64,000 nt of DNA from Aquabacterium sp. A7-Y (GCF_026153205.1 NZ_JAPFBW010000001.1:62001-126000); one strand, 5' to 3'; shown: positions 1 to 10,220, counted from the stretch's first letter. Made by a program: numbers and translations. The notes: a model not told the origin generated them from the sequence alone.

Positions 1-347
1 CGCACCAGATCGAAGCTCAACGGCAGTGCGGCGAGTTCGGTGCAGACCGAAGCCAGGTCGCCGTGCAGGTCGACGTCGTCCTCGAGAACAAGTGCGAACG
101 GGATGTTCTCGTCGGCGATCTTTCGCCAGACGCCTACGTGGCTGAGGTAGCAGCCCAGTTCGCCGTCCGAGAGCTGCGCTGCTTTTGCCCATAGTGAACG
201 AGAGTTACGTCGCAACGTCCGGCCGTTCACGGCGTCGAAAAACTCCGCTTCGAGGCCCGCCTTTGTCAAACGCTCGGACATCAACGAGCGCCTTTCTGCC
301 GATTCGGCCAGGCTGATGACCAGCGTTCTAATATTCGTGTTTCCCAT
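1..347 (-). CDS. Glycosyltransferase family 25 (LPS type), N-terminal part
   Basis: The gene runs off the left edge; 115 N-terminal residues are visible, beginning MGNTNIRTLVISLAESAERR. GT25 enzymes (LgtB/LpsA type) add hexoses to lipooligosaccharide cores at the cytoplasmic face of the inner membrane. Family signs are the opening strand with S-AERR, FFDAVNGR at about residues 37-44, CYLSHVGVW at about 66-74, and the acidic metal/nucleotide motif LVLEDDVDL at about 87-95. It lies downstream of the GT9 gene on the same strand after a 113-bp gap that holds nothing recognisable. The acceptor sugar cannot be told from the fragment. Confidence 0.85.
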   Translation of the reverse strand, partial: MGNTNIRTLVISLAESAERRSLMSERLTKAGLEAEFFDAVNGRTLRRNSRSLWAKAAQLSDGELGCYLSHVGVWRKIADENIPFALVLEDDVDLHGDLASVCTELAALPLSFDLV

Positions 348-460
348 GCCGCAGCAACCGAGTCTTGTGTAGTCATTCCGGCGCCGTCCTGGGGGCGCCC
401 CTCCCGTTCCTCCGCGGCGCGGAAGCATGTCCTGATCCGACATCTTTCAGCTTGCGAGGC

Positions 461-1450
461 TCAGCCCCTCAGTGCACGCCATACATCGTCGACCGCGATG
501 TCTTCGAGGCGATCGGCGCACAGCCCCTGGATGAGCGGGTCATGATCGAGCGCCGGACGATTCCCAAGCAGAACAAAGGTCCTGCATCCGGAAGCGGCCG
601 CGATGCTGATCGCGCCGGTATCGTTGCCGACACACGCGTTCACAGAGTGAAGTGCCGCAGCGGTGTGTACCAGCGGGACTTGAGTCAGCGACATTATCGC
701 GCGTGGTCGCTCCTGTCCGGCTGCCGCTTCGATTTGCTCGGCGAGTTGGCGCTCCCCGGGACCTCCAAGGAGCACCACGCCGCAACCGGTCCGCAGGAGA
801 CGACGCGCGAGGGCTGCGAACTTGTCCAAGCCCCATTGCTTGTGAGGTTCCGACGTTCCGATTGCGAAAGCATAGAGCGGTCTCGGGAGATGACTCAGCC
901 GCTCCGACATCTCGGCGACAAGTTCCGCCGGCACTCTGATCCTCGGAACGATCGCGTCTTCGCAGAAGCCCTGAGCGATCGCGAACGCCGTTGCTTCTTT
1001 GTAAACCGCGACTGCCGGCCCCCGATACCGGGGGATGAACGGCGGTTCGGTCAGGAAAATTCGCTGCAGCCAGTGGTAGCCGTACCCGCTGCGTCGCGGT
1101 ATGCCGGAAAGCGCCGCCAGCAGGCCTCGGCTCGGACGTCCGGAAAACAGGACGAGCCGGTCGAACTTCAGCTCACGAAGCTGCTTCGCCATGCGCCACA
1201 TGCCTGTCAGTCCGCCATGAGCCGACGCTCGTCCTTCCGAACGCCGTCGTCGGTGGTCGTGATCGATGACCTCGGTGAGCCAGGGTTCATGCGCCAGCAG
1301 ATCCCGTGCGAGCGTCGATGGTTGAGCGATGACGGCGACCTGACCGTCGCGGCTTTGGCGGGCGACGGCCTCAAAGTAGGGAATGTGCCAAACCAGATCG
1401 CCGATGCCGGTGAACTGATGTAGAACGGCTGTTTTGGGTCTCGTGTCCAT
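461..1450 (-). CDS. Glycosyltransferase family 9 (heptosyltransferase-like)
   Basis: 329 residues. GT9 enzymes transfer ADP-activated heptose (or a related sugar) to lipopolysaccharide core in the cytoplasm. The N-terminal Rossmann strand with FTGIGDLVWHIPYF and the C-terminal sugar-nucleotide site GNDTGAISIAAASG fit the family. In most heptosyltransferases the latter reads D-T/S-G-x-x-H; here the histidine position is Ser, so donor or activity may differ. The start ATG lies 9 bp after the stop of the upstream GT4 gene, consistent with one operon running from hldE. It is probably a late core or accessory transferase; the exact linkage is unknown. Confidence 0.8.
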   Translation of the reverse strand: MDTRPKTAVLHQFTGIGDLVWHIPYFEAVARQSRDGQVAVIAQPSTLARDLLAHEPWLTEVIDHDHRRRRSEGRASAHGGLTGMWRMAKQLRELKFDRLVLFSGRPSRGLLAALSGIPRRSGYGYHWLQRIFLTEPPFIPRYRGPAVAVYKEATAFAIAQGFCEDAIVPRIRVPAELVAEMSERLSHLPRPLYAFAIGTSEPHKQWGLDKFAALARRLLRTGCGVVLLGGPGERQLAEQIEAAAGQERPRAIMSLTQVPLVHTAAALHSVNACVGNDTGAISIAAASGCRTFVLLGNRPALDHDPLIQGLCADRLEDIAVDDVWRALRG

Positions 1451-1459
1451 CTGCCAGCT

Positions 1460-2542
1460 TCAAATTACTCCGGCGTACACGGCGCGGTTGCCGGCCACCA
1501 TTGCCTGCACTGAAAATTCCTTCAGCGCCAGGATCCTGCCCGCTTCTCCGTATTCGCGACGGCGCTGTGGGCGCCCAAGCAGCTCGATGATGGCGGAGGC
1601 AAGTGCGGATGCGTCGCCCGGAGCCACCAACTCGCCGTTCACGCCGGACCGGACGATTTCCGGGATGCCGCCTGCGGCACAGGCGACGATCGGAATTCCG
1701 CAGGCTGCGGCTTGCAGCAGAGCCACGCCGAGGCCTTCCATCTCAGCGGGATGCGCGACGAGGTCGACACAAGGGAGCACCCGGTGCAGGTCACTGCGGA
1801 AACCAGCGAAAATCACGCGGTCCTGCAGCGGGCGCGCGCTCGCCAGCTTCTTGATTTCCGGCACTTCCGGGCCCTGGCCGAACAGCAGCACCCTGACTCT
1901 GGGGAAAGCCGCGAGGATGTCGGGAAGCGCCCGCAGCAAAACCCTGTGGCCCTTCCGGGGGATGAACTGCGCCACCATGGCGATCGTCAATTCATCGTTC
2001 ATGAGGCCGAACTCCCGCCGGAACCAGCCTTGGTCAGCACCGTCGGGTGAATAGCGCTGTGTATCCACGGCGCTGTGCACGCAAACGACCTTGTCGGGCA
2101 GGACCCCCTCGCTCAGCAGCACTTGCCGAATGCCCTCAGAGATCGCAATGACGCGCTGGTAGAGTCGGTACTTGGCGGACGCCCAGGCGCGCGGCTCACG
2201 ATTGTCTACACGTCGGCTGAGGACTGCAGGGACACCTTCAAGCCGTGCCGCTATGCCGCCCCACAGGTCGCAGCCCCGTCGACTGTGCAGGTGGACAACG
2301 TCAGGCCGTTCCTCGCGGATCAGCCGGCGCAGCCGGCCCACCATGCCGACGTCAGCGTCGCCCCTCATCTCGATCTCGTGCACACGCGCTGCATGCGCCC
2401 GCGCCGCCTCGGCAATCGCGCTGCCCCGCGGGCAGACCAGCACATGCTCGTCGCTTGGCCGGCGCAAGCCTTCCAACAGGAACACCACCTGCAGGGCCCC
2501 CCCGTACAGGTGCTTGCCGGCCTCCACGTGCATGACTTTCAT
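1460..2542 (-). CDS. Glycosyltransferase family 4
   Basis: 360 residues from the ATG at 2542 (MKVMHVEAGKHLYGGALQVV). An in-frame start 84 bases further upstream exists but would lie inside the preceding gene; the chosen ATG overlaps that gene's TGA as ATGA, a usual coupling signal. GT-B fold: the N-terminal glycine-rich loop (KHLYGGALQ) and the C-terminal donor site with HPAEMEGLGVALLQAAACG (E-x7-E type) and GIPIVACAAGGIPEIV. It probably extends the lipopolysaccharide core from a nucleotide sugar. The donor is unknown. Confidence 0.83.
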   Translation of the reverse strand: MKVMHVEAGKHLYGGALQVVFLLEGLRRPSDEHVLVCPRGSAIAEAARAHAARVHEIEMRGDADVGMVGRLRRLIREERPDVVHLHSRRGCDLWGGIAARLEGVPAVLSRRVDNREPRAWASAKYRLYQRVIAISEGIRQVLLSEGVLPDKVVCVHSAVDTQRYSPDGADQGWFRREFGLMNDELTIAMVAQFIPRKGHRVLLRALPDILAAFPRVRVLLFGQGPEVPEIKKLASARPLQDRVIFAGFRSDLHRVLPCVDLVAHPAEMEGLGVALLQAAACGIPIVACAAGGIPEIVRSGVNGELVAPGDASALASAIIELLGRPQRRREYGEAGRILALKEFSVQAMVAGNRAVYAGVI

Positions 2543-3600
2543 GCAGACATCTCCATTTGCCTTCGTGCCTGCGCCAGTACACGCTCGACGGTGTGAAGCC
2601 GCATGCAATCGAAGCGGCCGCCGCAAGTCGGATGGCGTCGGCAGGGCGAGCAGGGCAGCACTTCATAGAGGACCGCAGTGCGTGGGGAGCCGCCGTCTTG
2701 ATAGGGGCAGGTTGATCCGAACAGGGCCACAGTGGGTTTGTGAAGTGCGCTGCCCATGTGGGTCAACCCGGTGTCGACGCCGATCAGCAGGCGAGCCGAT
2801 TCGATGGCCGCTACCGACTCGTCCAGCTTCAGCTCGCCGGCCAGGCTGACCAGCCCGGGAACTTGAGCGACGATGCGCTGTGCCGCTTCCCGGTCGGCCG
2901 GTCCGCCGAGCAGGACCGGCTGCAGGCCTTGGTGAAGCAGGCCCTGGGCCAACTCCACCCAGCGGTCTTCGAACCAGTGCTTCTGGGGCCGCGTGGTGAA
3001 GGGACACAACACGGCGTATCCGCCTTGCACACCCTGCCTCAGCAGGGCCGCATGGGCCACGTCGCGGGCGGCGCCGGCGACGACGAGGTCGAGCCGGTAG
3101 GCTTCGGGCGGCGCGCCTAGATGGCTCGCCAGGTAGCGGTATTCGGCGCCCAGCAGACGCGGCCTGCGGGGCGTGTCGCCAACGGCCGGGTGCAGGCACT
3201 CGGTGGCCAGACGATGGCTGCCCTCGCGGCCCTCCAGGCTGATGCGCCGGGGGGCTCCGCTCAGCCAGGACCACAGGCCGCTCTTGAGCAGCCCTTGCGT
3301 GTCCAGCACGAGGTCGAAGCGGCGCTCACGCAGTTCACGGCGGAAGATTCGAATCCGTTGCCATAGTTCGAGCCATCTGCGCTTGCGCCACAGTTCCTTC
3401 CATTGCCCGCGCTGCCAGACGATCACCTCGTTCAGCCGTGGGTTGTGGGTGAGCAGCGGCGCCGCGGCCGGCTCGACGAGCCAGGCGAGGTGAGCGTCGG
3501 GGTACAGCCGGCGTAGTGATGGAATGAGGCCCGAAGCCATCACCACGTCGCCGATGGCCGACAGGCGGATCACCAGGATGCGCGGCGCCGTCGTCGTCAT
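2539..3600 (-). CDS. Heptosyltransferase, GT family 9 (WaaC/WaaF-like)
   Basis: 353 residues, the usual length for heptosyltransferase I/II. The N terminus ILVIRLSAIGDVVMASGLI is the classic GT9 first loop, and the C-terminal GVDTGLTHMGSALHKPTVAL contains the D-T-G-x-x-H donor-binding motif with histidine intact. Products of this family add L-glycero-D-manno-heptose from ADP-heptose to Kdo or heptose of the inner core. It overlaps the GT4 genes on both sides by 4 bp and is downstream of hldE, which makes the ADP-heptose precursor. Whether it is heptosyltransferase I or II cannot be decided here. Confidence 0.88.
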   Translation of the reverse strand: MTTTAPRILVIRLSAIGDVVMASGLIPSLRRLYPDAHLAWLVEPAAAPLLTHNPRLNEVIVWQRGQWKELWRKRRWLELWQRIRIFRRELRERRFDLVLDTQGLLKSGLWSWLSGAPRRISLEGREGSHRLATECLHPAVGDTPRRPRLLGAEYRYLASHLGAPPEAYRLDLVVAGAARDVAHAALLRQGVQGGYAVLCPFTTRPQKHWFEDRWVELAQGLLHQGLQPVLLGGPADREAAQRIVAQVPGLVSLAGELKLDESVAAIESARLLIGVDTGLTHMGSALHKPTVALFGSTCPYQDGGSPRTAVLYEVLPCSPCRRHPTCGGRFDCMRLHTVERVLAQARRQMEMSA

Positions 3601-4703
3601 GCCTTCGCCTCCATCTGCGCGCGGTACAGCGCGGCGGTGCGCTCCACCATCTGCTTGACGGTGAAGCGCTGGAGGTACTGGGCGTGCGCGGCCTGGCCGA
3701 GTGCCTGGGCCAACTGCCGCTCCTGCACCAACCGGCTCAGCGCGCCGTTCAGCGCCGCGGCGTCCTCGGTAGGCACCAGCAGACCGGTGCGACCGTCGAC
3801 GACCAATTCGGGCACGCCGCCGACGGCGGTGGCGACGATCGGCAGCGCAGCCGCCGAGGCCTCGACCAGGGCGAGCGGAAAGGCCTCCCGCCGCGAGGCC
3901 GAGACATAGGCGTCAAAGGCTGGCAGCAGGGCCTGAACGTCGTCGCGATAGCCGAGAAAGCGGATGCGCGGGTCCTCGCCGGCAAGCGCCCGCACCTCCG
4001 CGCCGAACGGCGTCGCGGTGTCCCCGGCCAGAAACAGGCTCCAGCGTGTCCGGGACTGCCGCAGCGCCCGCACCATCAAGTCCTGCCCCTTGTCCCGGAT
4101 GAAACGCCCGGCGCTGAACACCGCGAAGGTGTCGGGCCGGATGCCCAGTGCAGCGCGTTGTGCCTCCCGTTGCGGGGGCGGTCCGGGTGGCATGCCGTTG
4201 TGGATGACCGTCACGCCCGTGGTCGGGTAGCCGTGCCGTACCAGGTTGGCCTTGACCGCATCGGACACCGCAATGATGTGCCGGCAGCGCCGCATGTGCT
4301 TGGCCGCCGTGGTCGCGTGGGCGGTGCACAGTGCAGTCACACCGGGCAGGCGCGTCGCGGCGAGGCCGACGTACTGCGCGCCGCGCACCAAGTGCCCATG
4401 CGCAATGTCGGCCCGCCAGTCCTGCAGCAGGCGCCTCAGCTTGAGGTAGGAGGGCAGGTCGAAGAGCCCGGACATGCGCAGGCCTTCCGTCGAGAAGCCG
4501 GCACTGCGGCAAGCCTGTGCCAGCCAGCCGTCCTGCGGCCCGGCGTACAGCACCTCGTGGCCCTGCTCGCGCAGTCCTTGCATCAAGGTCAGTGCGTGAC
4601 GTTCGGCCCCGCCATAGCCGTGGCTGTGCAGCACCTGCACGATGCGCATCGGGCGGTTCGGGGCAACCATCGACCAGGGGGGGAGGGGCCTGCGCTCGCC
4701 CAT
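3597..4703 (-). CDS. Glycosyltransferase family 4
   Basis: 368 residues if translation begins at the ATG at 4703, which shares one base with the upstream deacetylase stop (TGATG). ATGs at 4670 and 4649 (MRIVQVLHSHGYGGAERHAL) are alternatives; none has a strong ribosome site, so coupling is assumed. A longer open frame to 5210 is only GC-rich readthrough inside the deacetylase gene. GT-B features: N-terminal HSHGYGGAERHALTL, mid FSAGRFIRDKGQDL, and C-terminal VSASRREAFPLALVEASAAALPIV (E-x7-E). It is likely a lipopolysaccharide-core transferase of the WaaG type. Confidence 0.85.
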   Translation of the reverse strand: MGERRPLPPWSMVAPNRPMRIVQVLHSHGYGGAERHALTLMQGLREQGHEVLYAGPQDGWLAQACRSAGFSTEGLRMSGLFDLPSYLKLRRLLQDWRADIAHGHLVRGAQYVGLAATRLPGVTALCTAHATTAAKHMRRCRHIIAVSDAVKANLVRHGYPTTGVTVIHNGMPPGPPPQREAQRAALGIRPDTFAVFSAGRFIRDKGQDLMVRALRQSRTRWSLFLAGDTATPFGAEVRALAGEDPRIRFLGYRDDVQALLPAFDAYVSASRREAFPLALVEASAAALPIVATAVGGVPELVVDGRTGLLVPTEDAAALNGALSRLVQERQLAQALGQAAHAQYLQRFTVKQMVERTAALYRAQMEAKA

Positions 4704-5473
4704 CAGTCGTAGACGTCCGGACCGGCACCGGGCCTGTCCTTGCGCGCGTGTTTCATGTGCAGCTTCCAGGCGTAGCCGAGGAGGTTGTCGCCCCAGGAAA
4801 TCGCCTTGCGGGGGATCTCGAAGGCATTGTCGGCGGTGTTCGCCGCGCCCCGGATGCAAGTCAGGGCGAGCCGGTAGCCCGCCTCTGCGGCAAGATCGCG
4901 CGCCCGCACGTCGTAGTCGCCATAGGGATAGCAGAGATCGGGCACCGGCGCGCCGAGAAGGTCCTCCAGTGCCGCCTTGCTGTCGAAGATCTCCCGTCGC
5001 ATCTGTGCCTCGGGCAGCTGCGAGAGGCGCGGATGGCTGAGCGTGTGCGAGCCGAAGTTCACGCCTTCGCCGGCGAGCCGGCGCACCGTTGCGCCGTCCA
5101 TCAGGCGAGCCTTCTGAAAGCTGCTGTCCAGCCAGGCCGAATCCTTGCCGATCAGGTCGGTGACGAGGAAGACCGAGGCAGGAAAGCCGTGGCGCTGCAG
5201 GATCGGCCAAGCGTGCTCGCGGAAGTTCTCATAGCCGTCGTCGAAGGTGAGCACCACCGGTCGCGCCGGTAGGGACGCGCCCTCGAACACGCCACGCCAC
5301 GCCTGCTCGAGGCTGATCACGCCGTAGCCGCCCCACTTGAGGAAGTTCATCTGCGCGGCGAAGCGCCGCACGTCGCAGAAGACGGCCCGGTGCGCCTTGG
5401 GCCGAGGGAACACGCCGACCTGGTGGTACATCAGCACCGACACTGGCGGCTGTCCGGTCACGGGGGGCTTCAT
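4703..5473 (-). CDS. Polysaccharide deacetylase (NodB/CE4 family)
   Basis: 256 residues. CE4 enzymes remove N- or O-acyl groups from glycans with a metal cofactor. Motif 1 is LTFDDGYENF with the catalytic base and metal aspartates (about residues 75-84), motif 2 is SHTLSHPRL with the two metal histidines, and a later CYPYGDYD fits motif 3. There is no signal peptide, so action in the cytoplasm on a lipid-linked or core sugar is likely. The start overlaps the hldE stop by 4 bp (ATGA) and its own stop overlaps the next GT4 start, so it belongs to the core operon. Confidence 0.88.
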   Translation of the reverse strand: MKPPVTGQPPVSVLMYHQVGVFPRPKAHRAVFCDVRRFAAQMNFLKWGGYGVISLEQAWRGVFEGASLPARPVVLTFDDGYENFREHAWPILQRHGFPASVFLVTDLIGKDSAWLDSSFQKARLMDGATVRRLAGEGVNFGSHTLSHPRLSQLPEAQMRREIFDSKAALEDLLGAPVPDLCYPYGDYDVRARDLAAEAGYRLALTCIRGAANTADNAFEIPRKAISWGDNLLGYAWKLHMKHARKDRPGAGPDVYD

Positions 5474-6897
5474 CGGGACGATTCCTGGATGCGTTGCACG
5501 ATGCCGCTGGTCGAGCGCCCTTCCACGAAGGGCAGGATGCGGACTTCACCGCCGCGCGCCAGCACGCCGCGGTGGCCGGCGATCTGTTCGACTTGGTAGT
5601 CGCCGCCCTTGACCAGCACGTCGGGCCCGACCGCGTCGATCAGGCGCTCAGGTGTGTCCTCGGAGAAGGGCACCACCCAGTCGACCGAGCGCAGGCCAGC
5701 CAGCACGGCCATCCGGTCCTCCGCCGGCACGATAGGCCGACTCGGGCCCTTGAGGCGTCGGACCGAGGCATCGTCGTTGACGGCGACGACCAGACGGTCG
5801 CCCAGTTGGCGGGCCTCGGCCAGGTAGCTCACGTGGCCCGGGTGCAGGATGTCGAAGCAGCCGTTCGTCATCACGACACGTTCCCCGCGGCGACGTGCCT
5901 CCTGCACCTGCTGCAGCAACTGGGCCTCGTTGACGATGCCCTGGCGGGACACGGCACGGTGCGGCGCTTCCGCCGCGTCGCAGAGCTCCTGAAGACTGAC
6001 GGTGGCCGTGCCCAGCTTGCCGACGGCAATGCCGGCGGCGAGATTGGCCATCGCGACGGCCGAGGCCCAGCTCTCGCCAGCGGCACGTGCTGCGGCCAGC
6101 ACCGCGATCACGGTATCGCCGGCGCCGGTAACGTCGTAAACCTCGTGAGCCTGCGCAGGCACATGGACCGGTGGGCGGTGCCGCTCGAGCAGGGTCATGC
6201 CCTCTTCGCTGCGGGTGATGACGAGAGCCTCCCAACCCATGGCCTCCAGCAGCTCTCGGCCCTTGGCGATCAATTCCTCTTCGTTGCGGCACACGCCGAC
6301 GGCCCGCTCGAACTCGGCCCGATTGGGGGTGATGACGGAGGCGTGTCGGTAGACTCCCAGGTCGACCTGTTTCGGGTCTACCAGCACGGGCTTGCCGGCC
6401 GCGCGAGCGGCCTGGATGAGGTCCTGGACGTTCTGCAGGGCGCCCTTGCCGTAATCGGACAGGATCACGGCGTCGACACCTGACAGCTGGGCCTGGAAGG
6501 CGTCCAGCCGTACAGCGGCCGCCGGGGTCGGTGGGTCTTCGAAGTCCAGGCGGATCATCTGCTGGTGGATGCTGATCACCCGGAGCTTGGTGATGGTCGT
6601 CAGGCTGCGGTCCGACTCCAGCTCGCATTGCACCCCGCCGGCACGCAGCACCTCACGCAGGGTGGCCGCCGCTTCGTCCTGGCCGATCCGGCTGAGCAGG
6701 GTGACCGGCGTGCCGAGCGCCGCCAGTCCGAGGGCGACGTTGGCGGCGCCGCCTGCGCGCTGTTCCGCGCTGCGGATGTTCACGACGGGAACCGGCGCCT
6801 CCGGCGAAATGCGCGACGTCTTGCCCGACCAGTAGCGGTCGAGAATGACGTCTCCTGCCACGAGCAGGCGATGCTTGGAAAAATCAGGAATACGCAT
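5470..6897 (-). CDS. hldE: Bifunctional heptose-7-phosphate kinase / heptose-1-phosphate adenylyltransferase HldE
   Basis: 475 residues, full length for HldE (RfaE). The N-terminal PfkB-type kinase (about 1-315) phosphorylates D-glycero-beta-D-manno-heptose 7-phosphate at C1; it shows the ribokinase motifs RAGGAANVALGLAALG and DVTGAGDTVIAVL. The C-terminal cytidylyltransferase-like domain (about 340-475) adds AMP and shows TNGCFDILHPGHVSYL. Together with GmhB, encoded at 23967-24611, it makes ADP-heptose for the heptosyltransferases nearby. It is the first gene of the minus-strand core operon. GmhA and HldD are not in this window. Confidence 0.96.
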   Translation of the reverse strand: MRIPDFSKHRLLVAGDVILDRYWSGKTSRISPEAPVPVVNIRSAEQRAGGAANVALGLAALGTPVTLLSRIGQDEAAATLREVLRAGGVQCELESDRSLTTITKLRVISIHQQMIRLDFEDPPTPAAAVRLDAFQAQLSGVDAVILSDYGKGALQNVQDLIQAARAAGKPVLVDPKQVDLGVYRHASVITPNRAEFERAVGVCRNEEELIAKGRELLEAMGWEALVITRSEEGMTLLERHRPPVHVPAQAHEVYDVTGAGDTVIAVLAAARAAGESWASAVAMANLAAGIAVGKLGTATVSLQELCDAAEAPHRAVSRQGIVNEAQLLQQVQEARRRGERVVMTNGCFDILHPGHVSYLAEARQLGDRLVVAVNDDASVRRLKGPSRPIVPAEDRMAVLAGLRSVDWVVPFSEDTPERLIDAVGPDVLVKGGDYQVEQIAGHRGVLARGGEVRILPFVEGRSTSGIVQRIQESSR

Positions 6898-6913
6898 GAC
6901 AGGACTTGTTCTC

Positions 6914-6927
6914 GGCGGACGTCCGCC
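6914..6927. repeat. 14-bp perfect palindrome upstream of hldE
   Basis: GGCGGAC-GTCCGCC lies 16 bp ahead of the hldE start codon in the 316-bp gap between hldE and tas (6898-7213). It could be a dimeric regulator site or a leader hairpin. I found no good sigma-70 hexamers around it, and the rest of the gap shows nothing that I can assign beyond weak GC-rich hairpins. Confidence 0.35.
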
Positions 6928-7213
6928 TTCCCGGTGAGCCTCCGACCGGCGCTCGCCGGCGGCGCGAAGGATGCAAGGCGCGAAACCCCCAATTTTGCCT
7001 CGGATGGCCCGAGGGCCGCCGGCGCAGGCCCCTCGGACCGGTCAGATTGCTCGGCGGCCCGCTTGTTTTGACAGCGAATTCAGCGCCACGCGGTCTCCTG
7101 CCAGCGGCGCGGTGATGGCCTCGTGAGGCGCCCCGAAACTCACGGTGTGGCGTCGCCCCTGCAGGTTCCGCCAGGCTGCGGCACACTTGCCGCTTTGTTC
7201 TGGAGCCTGAACG

Positions 7214-8275
7214 ATGGAGTTGAAGACGCTGGGCCGCAGTGAGCTGAAGGTGAGCCCGATCTGCCTGGGCACGATGACATTCGGAGAGCAGGTCGGCGAG
7301 GCCGCGGCCTTCGAGCTGCTCGACCATGCCGTCGCGCGCGGCGTCAATTTCATCGACACGGCCGAAATGTACTCGGTCCCGGCGCGCGCCGAGACCTTCG
7401 GTGCCACCGAGGCCATCCTGGGCCGCTGGTTCGCGTCCCGCCCCGGTTTGCGTGAGCGGGTCGTGCTGGCGTCCAAGGTGGCCGGGCCATCGCGCGGTTA
7501 CGACTGGATCCGCAACGCCAGCCCCGACCTCACCGGCGCCGACATTCTGGCCGCCTGCGACAACAGCCTCAAGCGCCTGCGCACCGACCGCATCGACCTC
7601 TACCAGATCCACTGGCCGGCCCGGCACGTGCCGATGTTCGGCGGCGTCTACTTCGACCCGAAGCGCGATGTGCCGGTGGCGTCCATCCATGAGCAACTGC
7701 AGGCGCTGGACCGGCTGGTGCGCGAGGGTAAGGTGAGGGCGATCGGGCTGTCGAATGAAACGCCCTATGGCGTCGCCGAGTTCGTGCGGCTGGCCGAGCA
7801 GCACGGCCTGGCCCGCATTGCAACGGTGCAGAACCCGTATTCGCTGGTCAACCGCACCGTCGAGAACGGCCTCGACGAGCTGATGTACCGCCACGAGGTG
7901 TCGCTGCTGGCCTATTCACCGCTGGCCTTCGGCAGCCTGACCGGCAAGTACGACGAGGCGGGCCTGGCCGGCCCCGCGGCCGCCAGGGGGCGCCTGGCGT
8001 TGTTCGACAGCATGAAAAAGCAGCGTTGGGCCCGGCCCGAGACCCTGGCCGCCGCGCGTCGCTACAACCGCCTGGCTCGCGAGCACGGCCTCACGCCGAC
8101 CCGCATGGCCTTGGCCTTCTGCTACACCAAGTGGCAGGTGGCGAGCACCATCATCGGTGTGACCAGCCGCGCCCAACTGGACGAGGACATCGATGCCTGG
8201 GGCAGCACCCTGAGCCCGGAAGTGCTGACCGAGATCGACCGCATCCGTTGGGAACAGCGCGACCCCGCACAGTGA
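7214..8275 (+). CDS. tas: Aldo/keto reductase, Tas family
   Basis: 353 residues. NADP(H)-dependent aldo/keto reductase, a cytoplasmic TIM barrel. The sequence follows E. coli Tas closely: LGTMTFGEQVGEA near the N terminus, FIDTAEMYSVPARAET with catalytic Asp and Tyr, LASKVAGPSRGYD with the catalytic Lys, DLYQIHWPARHV with the catalytic His, and IGLSNETPYGV. Tas was found through suppression of tyrosine auxotrophy in E. coli, but its physiological substrate is not settled. ybaK follows after 8 bp and is probably cotranscribed. Confidence 0.9.
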   Translation: MELKTLGRSELKVSPICLGTMTFGEQVGEAAAFELLDHAVARGVNFIDTAEMYSVPARAETFGATEAILGRWFASRPGLRERVVLASKVAGPSRGYDWIRNASPDLTGADILAACDNSLKRLRTDRIDLYQIHWPARHVPMFGGVYFDPKRDVPVASIHEQLQALDRLVREGKVRAIGLSNETPYGVAEFVRLAEQHGLARIATVQNPYSLVNRTVENGLDELMYRHEVSLLAYSPLAFGSLTGKYDEAGLAGPAAARGRLALFDSMKKQRWARPETLAAARRYNRLAREHGLTPTRMALAFCYTKWQVASTIIGVTSRAQLDEDIDAWGSTLSPEVLTEIDRIRWEQRDPAQ

Positions 8276-8283
8276 CACAGACC

Positions 8284-8772
8284 ATGGCACGCAAGGACCA
8301 CGCGAGCGAGACCCCGGCCACCACCTTCCTGCGCCAGCACGGGGTGACTTTCGAGCCGCACCTCTACGAGTACGAGGAACACGGCGGCACCAAGGTGTCA
8401 GCCCGCGAGCTGGGGGTGGACGAACACCTTGTCGTCAAGACGCTGGTGATGGAGGACGAGCGCAAACAGCCGCTGATCGTGCTGATGCATGGCGACATGA
8501 CGGTCTCGACCAAGCAGCTGGCGCGCGAAGCGAAGGTCAAGACCGTCCAGCCCTGTCAGCCGGAGGTGGCGCAGCGCCACACCGGTTTTCTGGTGGGCGG
8601 GACCTCGCCCTTCGGCACCCGCAAGGCCATGCCGGTCTACATGGAGGCGAGCATCGCCGCCCTGGAGCACATCTACATCAACGGCGGGCGGCGGGGTTTT
8701 CTCGTGCGCATCGACCCCAGGGACGCGATCCGGCTGCTGACCCCGACCCTGGTGCAGGTCGGGGCGCGCTGA
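8284..8772 (+). CDS. ybaK: Cys-tRNA(Pro)/Cys-tRNA(Cys) deacylase YbaK
   Basis: 162 residues from the ATG at 8284; an upstream open frame to 8026 is inside tas. YbaK/EbsC proteins hydrolyse mischarged Cys-tRNA(Pro) in trans. Supporting motifs are ATTFLRQHGVTFEPHLYEYE, KTLVMED, the LMHGDMTVSTKQLAREAKVK segment (containing the conserved Lys/Ser region), GFLVGGTSPFGTRKAMPVY, and the C-terminal IYINGGRRGFLVRIDPRD. It overlaps nothing and is convergent with the response-regulator gene, 10 bp away. Confidence 0.92.
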   Translation: MARKDHASETPATTFLRQHGVTFEPHLYEYEEHGGTKVSARELGVDEHLVVKTLVMEDERKQPLIVLMHGDMTVSTKQLAREAKVKTVQPCQPEVAQRHTGFLVGGTSPFGTRKAMPVYMEASIAALEHIYINGGRRGFLVRIDPRDAIRLLTPTLVQVGAR

Positions 8773-8782
8773 AGGGCGCCGC

Positions 8783-10162
<1,380 letters not shown>

Positions 10163-10193
10163 CTTCTTCCTCCGTGATCAGGCCCCTGCACGG

Positions 10194-10209
10194 TGGCATG
10201 GAGCCTGCG
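10194..10209 (+). promoter_or_regulatory. Candidate sigma-54 promoter without a known gene
   Basis: TGGCATG-GAGC-CTGCG: GG (10195-10196) and GC (10207-10208) are ten bases apart and the -24 half is perfect. It points into the gene-free stretch 10209-10671, antisense to the leader of the response-regulator gene and then the end of the kinase gene. The predicted start near 10220 coincides with a perfect 8-bp hairpin at 10221-10241. No convincing ORF follows, so a small RNA is the only obvious product. Confidence 0.4.
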
Positions 10210-10220
10210 TTTGAACCCAG

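Noticed and set aside
1-2542. Recently acquired lipopolysaccharide island at the left edge
   Set aside because: Hand counts of two 60-base pieces (181-300) gave 57-60% GC, but a housekeeping piece (52801-52860) gave 63%, so the difference is not convincing without a full computation.
7179-7194. Sigma-54-like box ahead of tas (CGGCACACTTGCCGCT)
   Set aside because: GG and GC have the right spacing and the -24 half fits, but the -12 half reads CCGC; TTGC is at the wrong position.
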